Of a stretch of 64,000 bases of DNA, positions 55,614 through 64,000 are shown in pieces. Made by a program: the position numbers and the translations under genes. How positions within the stretch are numbered: position 1 is the first letter of the stretch; every line of letters starts with the position of its first letter. The notes below the pieces were generated by a model, which was not told the origin of the DNA, made no database searches, and saw only the letters and a program-made list of their open reading frames with translations. Source of the DNA: Halothece sp. PCC 7418 (GTDB taxonomy: Bacteria; Cyanobacteriota; Cyanobacteriia; Cyanobacteriales; Rubidibacteraceae); the NCBI RefSeq assembly GCF_000317635.1, contig NC_019779.1:1054001-1118000 (forward strand). Reading direction: 5' to 3'.

Positions 55614-56081
55614 TTAGCTGCGGATGTACTGCTGTAAAACTGCCCGCACATAAAGGACAATCGGAAACTGATAATATTCAATGGTCAGCCAGATTAAAAT
55701 CCCCAGATGAGTGAGTAAGGTCAGACCTGTCCATGCTGTAGGTAGCCATGCCAAGGGTGTTCCTGGAACTGGCGGAAAGAGATAAGCACCAATGCCGACA
55801 ATACTGGGGGGGAGTAACAGAAAAAAGATAGCAGCGATCGCGTATCCCCACCCCAACTCAATGCCTTTTCGTTGTGGACTACTCCAGCGTTTGCCATTCC
55901 AATACCAACTCAAAGGAATTTCACTATCCATCATGGTCAGTAATTGTTGAGATAAATCAGCTTGAAATAAATGCTGACAAAACTGACAAGAAAAGGTATC
56001 TTCCATTAAGGGCAAAGCACTGACTTCACCTGAACGACACACGGGACAAGGATAGGTTTCATGATTATTTAATTGTTTCAT
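55614..56081 (-). CDS. Zinc-ribbon membrane protein of unknown function
   Basis: 155 residues: an N-terminal zinc ribbon (CPVCRSG near 13-19 and CQFCQ near 33-37) and two or three membrane helices (about 80-103, 112-135). Possibly a cytoplasmic metal-binding anchor. No functional assignment. Confidence 0.75.
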   Translation of the reverse strand: MKQLNNHETYPCPVCRSGEVSALPLMEDTFSCQFCQHLFQADLSQQLLTMMDSEIPLSWYWNGKRWSSPQRKGIELGWGYAIAAIFFLLLPPSIVGIGAYLFPPVPGTPLAWLPTAWTGLTLLTHLGILIWLTIEYYQFPIVLYVRAVLQQYIRS

Positions 56082-56162
56082 GGGTTAAGTCTAGTCTGGA
56101 ATAATTCTATATAAGGTCTTTAACTTATTGCTTTATTATTGATGACAGCAACTGCTATTCCC

Positions 56163-56193
56163 AAGAACAAAGAACAAAGAACAAAGAACAAAA
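56163..56193. repeat. Short AACAAAG heptamer array
   Basis: Four to five AACAAAG/AACAAAA units that end directly at the stop codon of the minus-strand gene beginning at 56674. Confidence 0.85.
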
Positions 56194-56194
56194 A

Positions 56195-56674
56195 TTAAGC
56201 GAGATTGGCGGGGGGTTGTTCAGTTTTTGCTTTTAATTGTTTTAGTTTTTCTCGAATGGACTGTTCTAATTTTTCTTTAGGAATTTCAACGCCATTCTCG
56301 TAATTTCCAGAGTCGTCAAAAAAGATGACACTATCGACTTGATCGAATGCTAATAACTCAAATAAGATGTGGGTGATCGGGATCGGTAAAGCCATTAACT
56401 CGGGATCATCACTATGTTGAGCAAAAGTTCTAGCATCTTCTAACGTGGGAAAACCGTAGATGACTCGTTTGGTTAAATTCTGATCGTGACGATGGCGGAG
56501 GGTTGTAACTTGCCAATTTTCTTCTGTGTTTTGCAAGATATAATAGTCGTGATGTCCCAGTTGCTGTGCAACCACTTTTAAGATCGGCGCGATCGCGTAC
56601 TCCATAACTTGGGGCATTCCCCGCTCAGTTGGGGCTTCTGCAACCAATTGTTCCAGTTGTTGATCAAGATCCAT
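56195..56674 (-). CDS. Conserved cyanobacterial hypothetical protein
   Basis: 159 residues, soluble, mixed alpha/beta (YAIAPILKVVAQQLGHHDYYILQNTEENWQVTTLRHR, then YGFPTLEDARTFA and VDSVIFFDDSGNYENGVEI) with a charged helical tail. I know of no function. Divergent from the transglutaminase-like gene 40 bp away, so the two share a promoter region. Confidence 0.7.
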   Translation of the reverse strand: MDLDQQLEQLVAEAPTERGMPQVMEYAIAPILKVVAQQLGHHDYYILQNTEENWQVTTLRHRHDQNLTKRVIYGFPTLEDARTFAQHSDDPELMALPIPITHILFELLAFDQVDSVIFFDDSGNYENGVEIPKEKLEQSIREKLKQLKAKTEQPPANLA

Positions 56675-56713
56675 ATATTCTAAATTATCCTTTCCATCTC
56701 ATCTCTTGCCATT

Positions 56714-59035
56714 ATGTCTAATTCGTCCAGTAAAACGCAGGAGCAATTTTCATTTTTTCAGCAAATTAAAGAGCAGTTCAAAGCTCTTCCTTCCCCACAA
56801 GTGGAAGAATCAATTCCCTTAAGAATTTTAGTCCAACTTTTGGTCGCAATTGGGATTCTTGCCACGGATTTAGCTGCACAAACCAGTTTCAGTATCTGGA
56901 CAATTCCCGTTAGTTTTATTGGCGGATTTTGGAGTTGGCAGCAACGACACAAGCGTAACATTACCGTGAAATTTCTCATCGCGATCGGGATGTTATTTGC
57001 GCTCGCGACATTTTTTCGTAATTTAATTGGTAGCCTCAATGATACTCGTCTGGTTTTAGCAGAACTTCTCATTCAATTACAAGTTTTACATAGTTTTGAT
57101 TTGCCCCGTCGTAAAGATTTGGGCTATTCCATGGTGATTGGGTTAATTTTGTTAGGGGTAGCGGGAACACTCTCGCAAACCCTAGCCTTTGCCCCCTTGC
57201 TGATGATTTTTCTTCTCGTGGGGTTACCAGTGCTCGTGCTAGATTACCGATCGCGCTTAGGGTTAGCTTTCTCCGCCGTTCAAGAAGCAACAGCCACCTC
57301 TTCCTCACAAAACCTGTTTTCCCCGTCAGTTCTTCCTCTCCGTCGCCTCGGAATTTTCTTTGTGGTCACCGTGACTCTGGGTTTACTCATTTTTGCGTTC
57401 ATGCCCCGCTTACCAAGTTACCAAATTCAAACCTTCCCTGTCAGTGGTTCAAGCGAGTTGAAAAATGAAAGTTTTGATAACAATAATCGCCAAATTACCA
57501 ATCCAGGATATGTGCAAGAAGGGGAAGAAGATGGTGAGGGAGGTAATATTGGTACTGGAACCAGTCCCCTAGAAGGTCCTGGGGAAGTGGATGAGGAATT
57601 TTACTATGGCTTTAGTGAACAAATTAATCAAAATTTACGGGGTCAACTGACACCCAAAGTGGTGATGCGGTTACGATCCCAAGCCAATGGTTGGATTAAA
57701 GTGCTGGCTTTTGATCACTATACTGGACAAGGCTGGAAAATTGAAAAAGAAGAACCAACCATTGATGTCAAACGCCCGCCGTGGTCTTATCGCTTTCGTC
57801 TCAATGATCCAGTAACGGAAGCAGAAACGGAAGAGATTGTCCAAACTTACACCATTATTTCTGACTTACCGAATTTAATCCCCGCCTTACCCGCAGCAGA
57901 AGATATCTATTTTCCCACACGGGAGATTGCAATTGATCCTCATGATACACTTCAATCCCCCATGCCTTTAGTAGAAGGGCTGACTTATACAGTTGTTTCA
58001 GAAGTTCGTTATCGCGATCGCGCTCAACTGCGTACTGCAAACACGGATTATCCCGACTCGATCCGAGAAACCTATCTGCAAGTTCCCCCAGACATTAAAG
58101 CAAAAGTCCGTGAACAAGCGCAATCGCTTCTCGACCAGTCAGAGAAACCGCTCACTTCTAATTATGAAAAAGTGCTTTATCTGGCACAAGCAGTTAAACA
58201 AAGTTATCGCATCCGACCTGATATTCCTTTCCTCGAAGCGGATCAAGACTTAGTCGAAACCTTTTTATTCGACTGGGAAGGGGGCTATCCCGACCATTTT
58301 TCCACGACCTTAACCATGATGTTGCGCTCGTTGGACATTCCCGCCCGTCTCGCTACAGGATTTGGTACAGGGCGCTTTAACCCCTTCACGGGCTTATATC
58401 TGATTCGCAATACCGATGCTTTTGCTTTAACTGAAGTTTATTTCCCAGACTACGGTTGGTTTCAATTTGACCCCATTCCAGGACATGAACTGATTCCTCC
58501 TTCCATTGAACAATCCCAAACCTTCACCGTTTTACGTCAATTGTGGAATTGGGTAGCGGGTTGGCTTCCATCTCCTGTTGCAGGAATTTTTAATTATCTC
58601 TGGAGTGTTGTTATGGGCGGTTTAGTGAGCTTTATCATGAGCTTATGGCGCTTTTTCTCTCAAGGATGGGGTGGAGTCTTAGCGGGATTAACTAGCCTTG
58701 TTGCGGTCAGTTTTGCAGGTTGGTTAAGTTGGCAACAAATTCAACGGTGGCGTTATCAGCGATGGCTTGCCCAACTCCCGCCCGTAGAAGCTCTCTATCA
58801 GCAAATGTTACAAGTTTTAGCGCAACAGGGAACTGTCAAACAACCTGCCCAGACTCCCTTTGAATATCTAGACACTGTGGATGTGCGCTTAGAAACGCCA
58901 CAAGTAGAAGTGGTTCAAGAAATTTCTCAAGCCTATGTCTCTTGGCGTTATGGGGATTATTCGGCAAATTTAGATTATTTGCGGGATGAGTTAAAACGTT
59001 TAAAACGGAGTTTCCAAAAGCTAGAAAAACCTTAA
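56714..59035 (+). CDS. TgpA-like membrane protein with transglutaminase-fold domain lacking catalytic Cys/His
   Basis: 773 residues: N-terminal DUF3488/TgpA membrane part (helices between about 35 and 240), an extracytoplasmic transglutaminase-like domain (about 300-600), a further helix pair (about 620-680) and a DUF4129-like cytoplasmic tail. In the core, the Cys of the usual GYCEHFA motif is Pro526 (GGYPDHFSTT), and the catalytic His of HAWVEV is Phe570 (DAFALTEV); the following FDPIPG is kept. So it is probably not a transglutaminase but a binding or structural protein. My memory of other cyanobacterial homologues suggests the loss is conserved. Confidence 0.82.
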   Translation: MSNSSSKTQEQFSFFQQIKEQFKALPSPQVEESIPLRILVQLLVAIGILATDLAAQTSFSIWTIPVSFIGGFWSWQQRHKRNITVKFLIAIGMLFALATFFRNLIGSLNDTRLVLAELLIQLQVLHSFDLPRRKDLGYSMVIGLILLGVAGTLSQTLAFAPLLMIFLLVGLPVLVLDYRSRLGLAFSAVQEATATSSSQNLFSPSVLPLRRLGIFFVVTVTLGLLIFAFMPRLPSYQIQTFPVSGSSELKNESFDNNNRQITNPGYVQEGEEDGEGGNIGTGTSPLEGPGEVDEEFYYGFSEQINQNLRGQLTPKVVMRLRSQANGWIKVLAFDHYTGQGWKIEKEEPTIDVKRPPWSYRFRLNDPVTEAETEEIVQTYTIISDLPNLIPALPAAEDIYFPTREIAIDPHDTLQSPMPLVEGLTYTVVSEVRYRDRAQLRTANTDYPDSIRETYLQVPPDIKAKVREQAQSLLDQSEKPLTSNYEKVLYLAQAVKQSYRIRPDIPFLEADQDLVETFLFDWEGGYPDHFSTTLTMMLRSLDIPARLATGFGTGRFNPFTGLYLIRNTDAFALTEVYFPDYGWFQFDPIPGHELIPPSIEQSQTFTVLRQLWNWVAGWLPSPVAGIFNYLWSVVMGGLVSFIMSLWRFFSQGWGGVLAGLTSLVAVSFAGWLSWQQIQRWRYQRWLAQLPPVEALYQQMLQVLAQQGTVKQPAQTPFEYLDTVDVRLETPQVEVVQEISQAYVSWRYGDYSANLDYLRDELKRLKRSFQKLEKP

Positions 59036-59060
59036 TTTTCCTTGCGCGATCGCTCTTCTT

Positions 59061-60569
59061 ATGACTCCTCAACAACGGAATCTACTTCTCCTTTCGGCTG
59101 CCATTTCTTCGGCGAGTGGCTTAGCCAGTGAACTCCTCTTAGGCACTTTAGCCAGTTATCTCGTCGGGAATGAAGCCCTTTCTTATGGGATTGCTGTCGG
59201 TGGCTTTCTCGCTGCTATGGGAGTGGGATCTTATCTCACCCGCTTTATTGGGAATAAAGGAGACACCCTATTAACGGCGTTTATGACGGTGGAGTTACTG
59301 ATTGCGCCACTGAATGCAATCTTACCTCTGGGATTATTTATTCTTTTTATGATCGGGGGAGAGATTTGGCTAGGATTAGCGTTTGTCACCTTGATTTTAG
59401 GGACATTAGCGGGCTTAGAAATCCCTCTTTTAACCCGCATGGTAGAAGCCGAGGAAGGGGTGAAAGAAGCCCTAGCTGGGGTGTTGGCGATGGACTATTT
59501 TGGGGCGTTAGTGGGGTCATTAGCGTTTCCAGTAATCCTTCTCCCCATCGTGGGAATGTTTCCCGCAGCAGCGATTTTAGGGATTTTTCCTGCAGTGATG
59601 GTGTTTTTTTTAGGACGGGCGTTTCCTCAGTTGCGTCAATGGCGGTTTTTCGGGTTAAGTCTCGCGGTACTCTTAACGATTTTTGCTGTGTTAGTGGTTC
59701 CCTTTAGCCAACGCTTAGAGCAAAATCTCTATGGCGCACCGATTGTCAGACAAACTCAGTCTGCTTATCAAAGATTAGTGTTAACTCGCCGTGGAAGTGA
59801 TGTCCGATTATTCCTTGATGGGGATCTTCAGTTTTCTACCAGTGATGAGTATCGTTATCATGAAGCATTAGTTCATCCTGCGTTGAGTGCGGTTTCAAAC
59901 CCCAAAAATATTTTATTATTAGGGGCTGGGGATGGCTTAGCTTTACGAGAAATCTTGAAATGGGATCGCGTTGAAACCATTACCCTGATTGAACTTGATC
60001 CGAAGGTCGTCCAGTGGGCGAAAACCTATCCCGCCTTAGTAGAAGCCAACCAAAATGCGTTTGCTGATTCCCGAGTAAATCTCATCTATGGCGATGCGTT
60101 TCAATTAGTCTCTGAGATTGACGAAACCTTTGATGTGATTCTCGCTGATTTTCCTGATCCAGACCGTAATGTTTTAGCTAAGTTATATTCTCTGGGATTT
60201 TATCGCCAATTACAAGCTCATCTTTCTCCCCAAGGAGTGTTTGTAACACAAGGAAGTAGCCCATTTTTTGCGCCAAAAGCCTTTTCTTGTATTGCGACAA
60301 CACTAAAAGCAATTGATTTTAATGTTTATCCCTATACCGTAAATGTTCCCAGTTTTGGCCCCTGGGGCTTTGTTTTAGCGACAAAACGATCATTTAACCC
60401 TGAAAAAATCGAACAACTTCCGATTCCAACTCGCTTTCTTTCTCCTGCGGTGTTATCAAGTTTATTTATCCTTCCCAAAGACATGATGATTAGGAAAGTA
60501 GAAGTGAATACGCTAGCCCATCCTGTTATTGTCAATTATGAGCGCGATCGGCGTTGGGTTTTATATTAG
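59061..60569 (+). CDS. Membrane-fused spermidine synthase-like protein
   Basis: 502 residues: seven or so N-terminal helices (1-215) and a C-terminal spermidine/spermine synthase-like Rossmann domain (about 225-500) with LLLGAGDGLALREI, LIELDPKVVQWAK and LADFPDPDRN. Fusions of this type are described as polyamine aminopropyltransferases. It follows the TgpA-like gene by 25 bp, likely in one operon, and is followed by the DUF4178 gene. Confidence 0.85.
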   Translation: MTPQQRNLLLLSAAISSASGLASELLLGTLASYLVGNEALSYGIAVGGFLAAMGVGSYLTRFIGNKGDTLLTAFMTVELLIAPLNAILPLGLFILFMIGGEIWLGLAFVTLILGTLAGLEIPLLTRMVEAEEGVKEALAGVLAMDYFGALVGSLAFPVILLPIVGMFPAAAILGIFPAVMVFFLGRAFPQLRQWRFFGLSLAVLLTIFAVLVVPFSQRLEQNLYGAPIVRQTQSAYQRLVLTRRGSDVRLFLDGDLQFSTSDEYRYHEALVHPALSAVSNPKNILLLGAGDGLALREILKWDRVETITLIELDPKVVQWAKTYPALVEANQNAFADSRVNLIYGDAFQLVSEIDETFDVILADFPDPDRNVLAKLYSLGFYRQLQAHLSPQGVFVTQGSSPFFAPKAFSCIATTLKAIDFNVYPYTVNVPSFGPWGFVLATKRSFNPEKIEQLPIPTRFLSPAVLSSLFILPKDMMIRKVEVNTLAHPVIVNYERDRRWVLY

Positions 60570-60593
60570 TGAGTGTACTTATCGGAAAGAATT

Positions 60594-61181
60594 ATGTTTT
60601 TTCTCACCTTACTAATTATTGTTGTTCTGATTATTCTTGGCGTATATCTCTTCTTACGTCAACGCAACCAGTCTCCTCAGACTAACGGCGAAGAAAGCAC
60701 CGCCCCCGAAAATCGAACCATTTTTAATCTGCAATTAGGAGATATTGTAGAATACTTTGGTCGTGATTGGGTTGTAGAAGGAAAACTGATTTATGAAGAG
60801 GATGGCTTTACGTGGTTAGAATATCTCTTACAAGACCAACAAGATATTCGCTGGCTATCTGTAGAAGAAGACGATCGCGTTGAGTTGAGTTGGTTACAAC
60901 CCACCCGTAATTTAGACATTCCTCGTAATCCACCGAATCCCTTAAATTTTGAAGGAGACACCTATCGCTGCATCGACTCTGGTGTCGCTAAAATGAAACG
61001 AGAGGGATCAGTAATGAACCGTCAAGCGGAACAGTGCCGTTACTTTGATTATGAAAGCGAAGATGGAAAACTCTTATCCGTCGAGGACTGGAATGGAGAA
61101 ATTGAAGTCACTTATGGTGAAGAAATTAGCCCAGGAGATCTCTCCATTTTTCCAGGAGAAGGAAAATCAATTTATCGTTAA
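60594..61181 (+). CDS. DUF4178-domain membrane-anchored protein
   Basis: 195 residues with an N-terminal membrane helix (about 1-20) and a DUF4178 beta domain (about 45-190; LQLGDIVEYFGRDWVVEGKL, WLEYLL, YFDYESEDGKLLSVEDW). DUF4178 proteins often neighbour membrane spermidine-synthase genes, as here. The ATG at 60594 has GGAAAG five bases upstream and is preferred to the GTG at 60573. Confidence 0.82.
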   Translation: MFFLTLLIIVVLIILGVYLFLRQRNQSPQTNGEESTAPENRTIFNLQLGDIVEYFGRDWVVEGKLIYEEDGFTWLEYLLQDQQDIRWLSVEEDDRVELSWLQPTRNLDIPRNPPNPLNFEGDTYRCIDSGVAKMKREGSVMNRQAEQCRYFDYESEDGKLLSVEDWNGEIEVTYGEEISPGDLSIFPGEGKSIYR

Positions 61182-61208
61182 ACCAAATCCGCCCTCAAGA
61201 AGAGAGAA

Positions 61209-61295
61209 CGGAGAGGGAGGGATTCGAACCCTCGATAGAGTTGCCCCTATACAGCATTTCCAATGCTGCGCCTTAAACCACTCGGCCACCTCTCC
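61209..61295 (-). tRNA. tRNA-Ser (GGA)
   Basis: An 87-nt class II tRNA read on the minus strand. The acceptor stem GGAGAGG pairs with CCTCTCC, the discriminator base is G, and no CCA is encoded. The anticodon arm is CAGCA-TTGGAAA-TGCTG with anticodon GGA, the long variable arm is typical of serine, and the T arm is GAGGG-TTCGAAT-CCCTC. It decodes UCC/UCU. Confidence 0.97.
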
Positions 61296-61379
61296 AAGTT
61301 TGTACTGCGATTTAAAATTGTACAATAAAAGTTCTCGTTTTTGCACATTTTTTCCCTAATTTCTGAAAAAAAATTTCTG

Positions 61380-61748
61380 ATGACACGCTACTACACCATT
61401 CACATTTACGATCGCGAAGCTGAAATTGAACACACAGCAGTGATTCCAGATGATCAATATATTCTCAAAAGCCTCGAAGAACAGGGCATTACACTTCCCT
61501 TTTCTTGTCGCAATGGGGCTTGTACCACTTGTGCGGTGCGACGCTTGGAAGGAGAAATCTATCATCCTGAAGCGATGGGCTTATCCACGCAACTCGAAGA
61601 AGAAGGATATAATTTGCTCTGTGTGGGCTATCCTCGTTCCGATATCAAGGTGGAAACCCAAGATGAGGATGAGGTATATGAGTTACAGTTTGGTCGCTAC
61701 TTTGGGAAAGGAAAGGTCTTATTTGGCATTCCCCTTGATGAAGATTAA
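61380..61748 (+). CDS. Plant-type [2Fe-2S] ferredoxin with C-terminal extension
   Basis: 122 residues. The cluster ligands are Cys43, Cys48, Cys51 (CRNGACTTC) and Cys81 (LLCVGYP). Photosynthetic PetF proteins have about 97 residues; this one has an extra tail of about 25 residues (YELQFGRYFGKGKVLFGIPLDED), as in the minor cyanobacterial ferredoxins. It carries electrons to an unknown partner. I use ATG 61380; an upstream TTG at 61341 is in frame but would add an unlike, low-complexity start. Confidence 0.88.
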   Translation: MTRYYTIHIYDREAEIEHTAVIPDDQYILKSLEEQGITLPFSCRNGACTTCAVRRLEGEIYHPEAMGLSTQLEEEGYNLLCVGYPRSDIKVETQDEDEVYELQFGRYFGKGKVLFGIPLDED

Positions 61749-61769
61749 TCAGCGCTCAGCATTCAATGA

Positions 61770-61795
61770 CCCCCACCTACTTCGTGAGGTGGGGG
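61770..61795. terminator. GC-rich hairpin between convergent genes
   Basis: A nine-base perfect stem (CCCCCACCT / AGGTGGGGG) with an eight-base loop, placed between the convergent ferredoxin and binding-protein genes. It could act as a bidirectional terminator. The flanking GGGGGAGTC also resembles IS200/IS605 right ends, so it may be a mobile-element relic used as a terminator. Confidence 0.55.
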
Positions 61796-61823
61796 AGTCC
61801 CACGGATCTTTTGTTGAATATTA

Positions 61824-63305
61824 TTAATTCACTGGAACAAAATCATAACCCGTTCCCGATCGCGAAGGATTAGCGGGTTGCACTTCCACCATGATTAAAC
61901 GTCCATCGCGATCGCCAGAAGGGAGAAATTTAATCGGTTGGATGACACCAGGCGCAGAAAAACCGCTACTAGAAAGGGCATTTTGGAGGCCTTCCCGAGA
62001 GGGATTTTGTTCAATGGCTTGCGCGATCGCGTTCATGGCATCATACGCCATAACGGTCGCCCAGTTGACATCCCCACCCCACAGTTGCCGAGATTTTTGC
62101 ACAAATGTCTGACTCCCTGGCTTTTGAATATGCCAAGGAATTGGAATTGCCATTCCCACCGCATCCTCTCCTCCCACTTGCAGGGTTTTCACCCCATATA
62201 AATTCCCAATATCCCCAATGAGGGGTAAATTACCATTATTCACATTTACCACTTGTAATGCGCGATCGATGGTTTTTGGAGAAGGGATAAGAACAATTGC
62301 TTCCGCCCCTTGTTGCTGTGCTTCATTCAACCGTTGTTGAGCAAGGAATCCCCCTGCACTCAAATCAAACTCAGCCACCGCAGTCCCGCCCCGTGTGGAG
62401 AGAGAGGTTTTTAATTCTCGGCGCAAGGAAAGGCTGTACCCACTATCTGAATCATAGAAAATAGCGACTTGTTGCGCTTGTAAATCATTGAGAGCATAAT
62501 TTGCCATGGTTGCTCCCACAATAAAGTTACTGGGAATGGTGCGAAAAACATAGTCACTCGCCCCAGAAATTTGGGTGCTGGTACTGACGGGATTCACTAA
62601 CACCAGTTCATTTTTGTCATAAATGGGAGCAACAGCAAGGGTGGTGCTACTACTCCAATGTCCGCTCACTGCAAGAATATCTTGTTGGTTAGCAAGTTCC
62701 TGAGCCACTTGTGTTGCCACTTTGGGGTTATCATCATCATCAGCAATCACTAATTGCAAGGGTTTACCATTGATACCGCCAGCAGCGTTAATTTCCTCTT
62801 GGGCTTGAGCATAACCCCGTAACATTTCTAAAGCAAACAAAACCGTATCACTTCCCACAGGAACGGTGACTGCCACCTTAAAGGCGCTTTCAGCCCCAAT
62901 CTCAGCGTTATTCAAGTAAATGAGGGTTTCAGGAGAATTTCGTTTTTCCTGTAAAGCAGCTTGAAACTGCTGAACCGCTTGATTGTAATTGCTAGAGGCA
63001 AAGGCTTGAACACCTTGTTGTTTATGTTCTAAAAAAGTCGTATTGTCAGAATCAGCATTAATTAAGATGTCTTCTCCAGCACTGAAACGATTCTCCAGTT
63101 GAGGGTCTTGAGAAGGCGTATTATTCTTGTTATCAGGAGTCGGATTCGACGTGGGTTGATTGCTGGGTTCCGAGTCTGAATCGGAAGAGGTGGTCATTGG
63201 TTCAGGAGAGTTATTGAAAGCAGTTAAAAGTCGATAACCTCCAAATCCTATAATGAACAGAACAACGAGATACACAACTGGGGGAGGTCCTTTTTTAGAA
63301 GTCAT
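61824..63305 (-). CDS. LivK-type (type 1 periplasmic binding fold) receptor
   Basis: 493 residues: a membrane anchor at about 10-28, an acidic Ser/Asn/Pro-rich linker (about 33-85), a short TPR-like helical part (about 90-135; VQAFASSNYNQAVQQFQAAL) and a Peripla_BP_6 domain (about 140-490; GYAQAQEEINAAGGINGKPLQLVIADDDDNP). Relatives feed branched-chain amino acid or urea ABC transporters, but no permease or ATPase gene is adjacent and the membrane anchor is unusual, so it may be a sensor or an orphan receptor. Confidence 0.83.
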   Translation of the reverse strand: MTSKKGPPPVVYLVVLFIIGFGGYRLLTAFNNSPEPMTTSSDSDSEPSNQPTSNPTPDNKNNTPSQDPQLENRFSAGEDILINADSDNTTFLEHKQQGVQAFASSNYNQAVQQFQAALQEKRNSPETLIYLNNAEIGAESAFKVAVTVPVGSDTVLFALEMLRGYAQAQEEINAAGGINGKPLQLVIADDDDNPKVATQVAQELANQQDILAVSGHWSSSTTLAVAPIYDKNELVLVNPVSTSTQISGASDYVFRTIPSNFIVGATMANYALNDLQAQQVAIFYDSDSGYSLSLRRELKTSLSTRGGTAVAEFDLSAGGFLAQQRLNEAQQQGAEAIVLIPSPKTIDRALQVVNVNNGNLPLIGDIGNLYGVKTLQVGGEDAVGMAIPIPWHIQKPGSQTFVQKSRQLWGGDVNWATVMAYDAMNAIAQAIEQNPSREGLQNALSSSGFSAPGVIQPIKFLPSGDRDGRLIMVEVQPANPSRSGTGYDFVPVN

Positions 63306-63379
63306 AATGATCTCTTGAAAACACTTCCCTGTTATTTTGCCATTGTTAATTTCAGATGGCGAATTACCAATTTCTCGGT

Positions 63380-64000
63380 TTAGCTATCATCCTGTCCAAT
63401 CAACACTTCTCGACTGGCGGGAAACAAGAATAAATCGTAAATCGCTCTTTCTCGTTCAAGAGGTGATTGTTCTGCCCACTTCCAAAGGCTTTCATAGAAA
63501 AAGAACGATACACCATCAAACCCGCGATCGCGCACTTCTTTCACTTGTTGTTTAATCATCGGCATCGGCGTGGGACGATTTTTTAATCCGCTTAAAATGC
63601 CAATGGCAACAGGAATATGAGAATTCGCCAACTGCACTTCGGTTCGTTGTAACTCATCAATAAACCGTTCCATATCTGTGCGATAAACCTGTAAAACCAA
63701 CTCTTCCATATAGCCTTTTTGTTCCCAAGTCAGCCAATCTTGCAAATGAGCAGGTAAGGCAAAATGAAGGGGGTTCGGAGAAACCGAAACAATACAATCA
63801 GGATTCGCTGCTTTAATCGTGTGAAACACTTTCCCCATAAATTCATTCAGTTGATCCGCTCGCCAACGTACCCAAAACGTTTCTCGGGCTTGCTCGGGTG
63901 GAGAAAGATTCACATCCTGTTGATAAAGCTGAGTGGTATAGTCATCATAGCCAAAGGCAACGGGTAAACCAAAATGATCGTCAAATTGAATCCCATCCAC
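63380..64000 (-). CDS. GHL10-type glycosyl hydrolase-like protein, 5' part outside window
   Basis: The visible 206 residues run from the right edge to a stop at 63380. They match the C-terminal half of the family 10 glycosyl-hydrolase-like (GHL10, DUF187) barrel: DGIQFDDHFGLP, FWVRWRADQLNEFMGKVFHTIKAANPD, VSPNPLHFALPAHLQDW, and RDRGFDGVSFFFYESLW. Substrate unknown, presumably a cell-surface polysaccharide. The start and any signal peptide lie beyond base 64000. Confidence 0.8.
   Translation of the reverse strand: MDGIQFDDHFGLPVAFGYDDYTTQLYQQDVNLSPPEQARETFWVRWRADQLNEFMGKVFHTIKAANPDCIVSVSPNPLHFALPAHLQDWLTWEQKGYMEELVLQVYRTDMERFIDELQRTEVQLANSHIPVAIGILSGLKNRPTPMPMIKQQVKEVRDRGFDGVSFFFYESLWKWAEQSPLERERAIYDLFLFPASREVLIGQDDS

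Noticed and set aside
61045-61359. A 104-codon frame overlapping the DUF4178 gene end and the tRNA-Ser gene
   Set aside because: It reads through the tRNA on the opposite strand and has no protein-like character.

Overview
The window is chromosomal DNA of a cyanobacterium, most likely a salt- and alkali-tolerant unicellular one of the Halothece / Aphanothece halophytica / Dactylococcopsis type. Seen directly: very many copies of the octamer GCGATCGC (HIP1), often extended to GCGCGATCGCGC; cyanobacterial families (COP23, PATAN response regulator, SigF, BicA, solanesyl diphosphate synthase); degenerate heptamer repeats; and an mrp gene order with two D subunits. The genus is inferred.

Layout. 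1-8742 (minus strand) is a sodium/bicarbonate island: bicA, a CPA2 antiporter, then mrpC-D1-D2-E-F-G-A-B running off the left edge, interrupted by two heptamer arrays. 9059-9825 holds a G-rich heptamer array and a Uma2-family gene. 10147-14969 (plus) is an ABC export system (ATPase, FtsX-type permease, HlyD-type adaptor). 14961-17449 (minus) carries a TPR protein, an ExoD protein and sds. 17450-18813 is 1.36 kb of non-coding or structured-RNA-like sequence with one possible 36-residue membrane peptide. 18814-24516 has a family-4 uracil-DNA glycosylase, sigF, a lipoprotein, frr-pyrH and two COP23 paralogues. 24519-34689 is mixed metabolism: CPA1 antiporter with a TrkA domain, GT39 glycosyltransferase, cystine lyase-like enzyme, RecB-like nuclease, methyltransferase, S4 protein and a DUF2252 protein.

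34895-44809 is a chemosensory locus (cheR, mcp, double-CheW, cheA hybrid, cheB) with a PATAN-REC regulator gene inserted on the opposite strand between cheW and cheA. By analogy with other cyanobacteria it probably steers type IV pilus motility. 44810-45530 is a graveyard of small mobile elements. 45531-53301 covers cell-wall and division genes (PBP transpeptidase, FtsL-like, ScpA) and sugar metabolism (HldE-like kinase, NDP-sugar pyrophosphorylase, AGE epimerase). 53450-64000 has a subtilase with duplicated N-terminal domains, a transglutaminase-fold membrane protein without its catalytic Cys and His, a membrane spermidine-synthase-like protein, tRNA-Ser(GGA), a ferredoxin, a LivK-type binding protein and a partial glycosyl hydrolase-like gene.

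The least ordinary features are the small repeats. Heptamer arrays repeatedly begin exactly at stop or start codons. A MITE-like family with TATAGC ends carries the heptamer inside it, and one copy supplies the last codons of the exoD-like gene. A second, foldback element sits inside a heptamer array. There is also an IS200/IS605-type relic. I found no CRISPR array, prophage or biosynthetic cluster.
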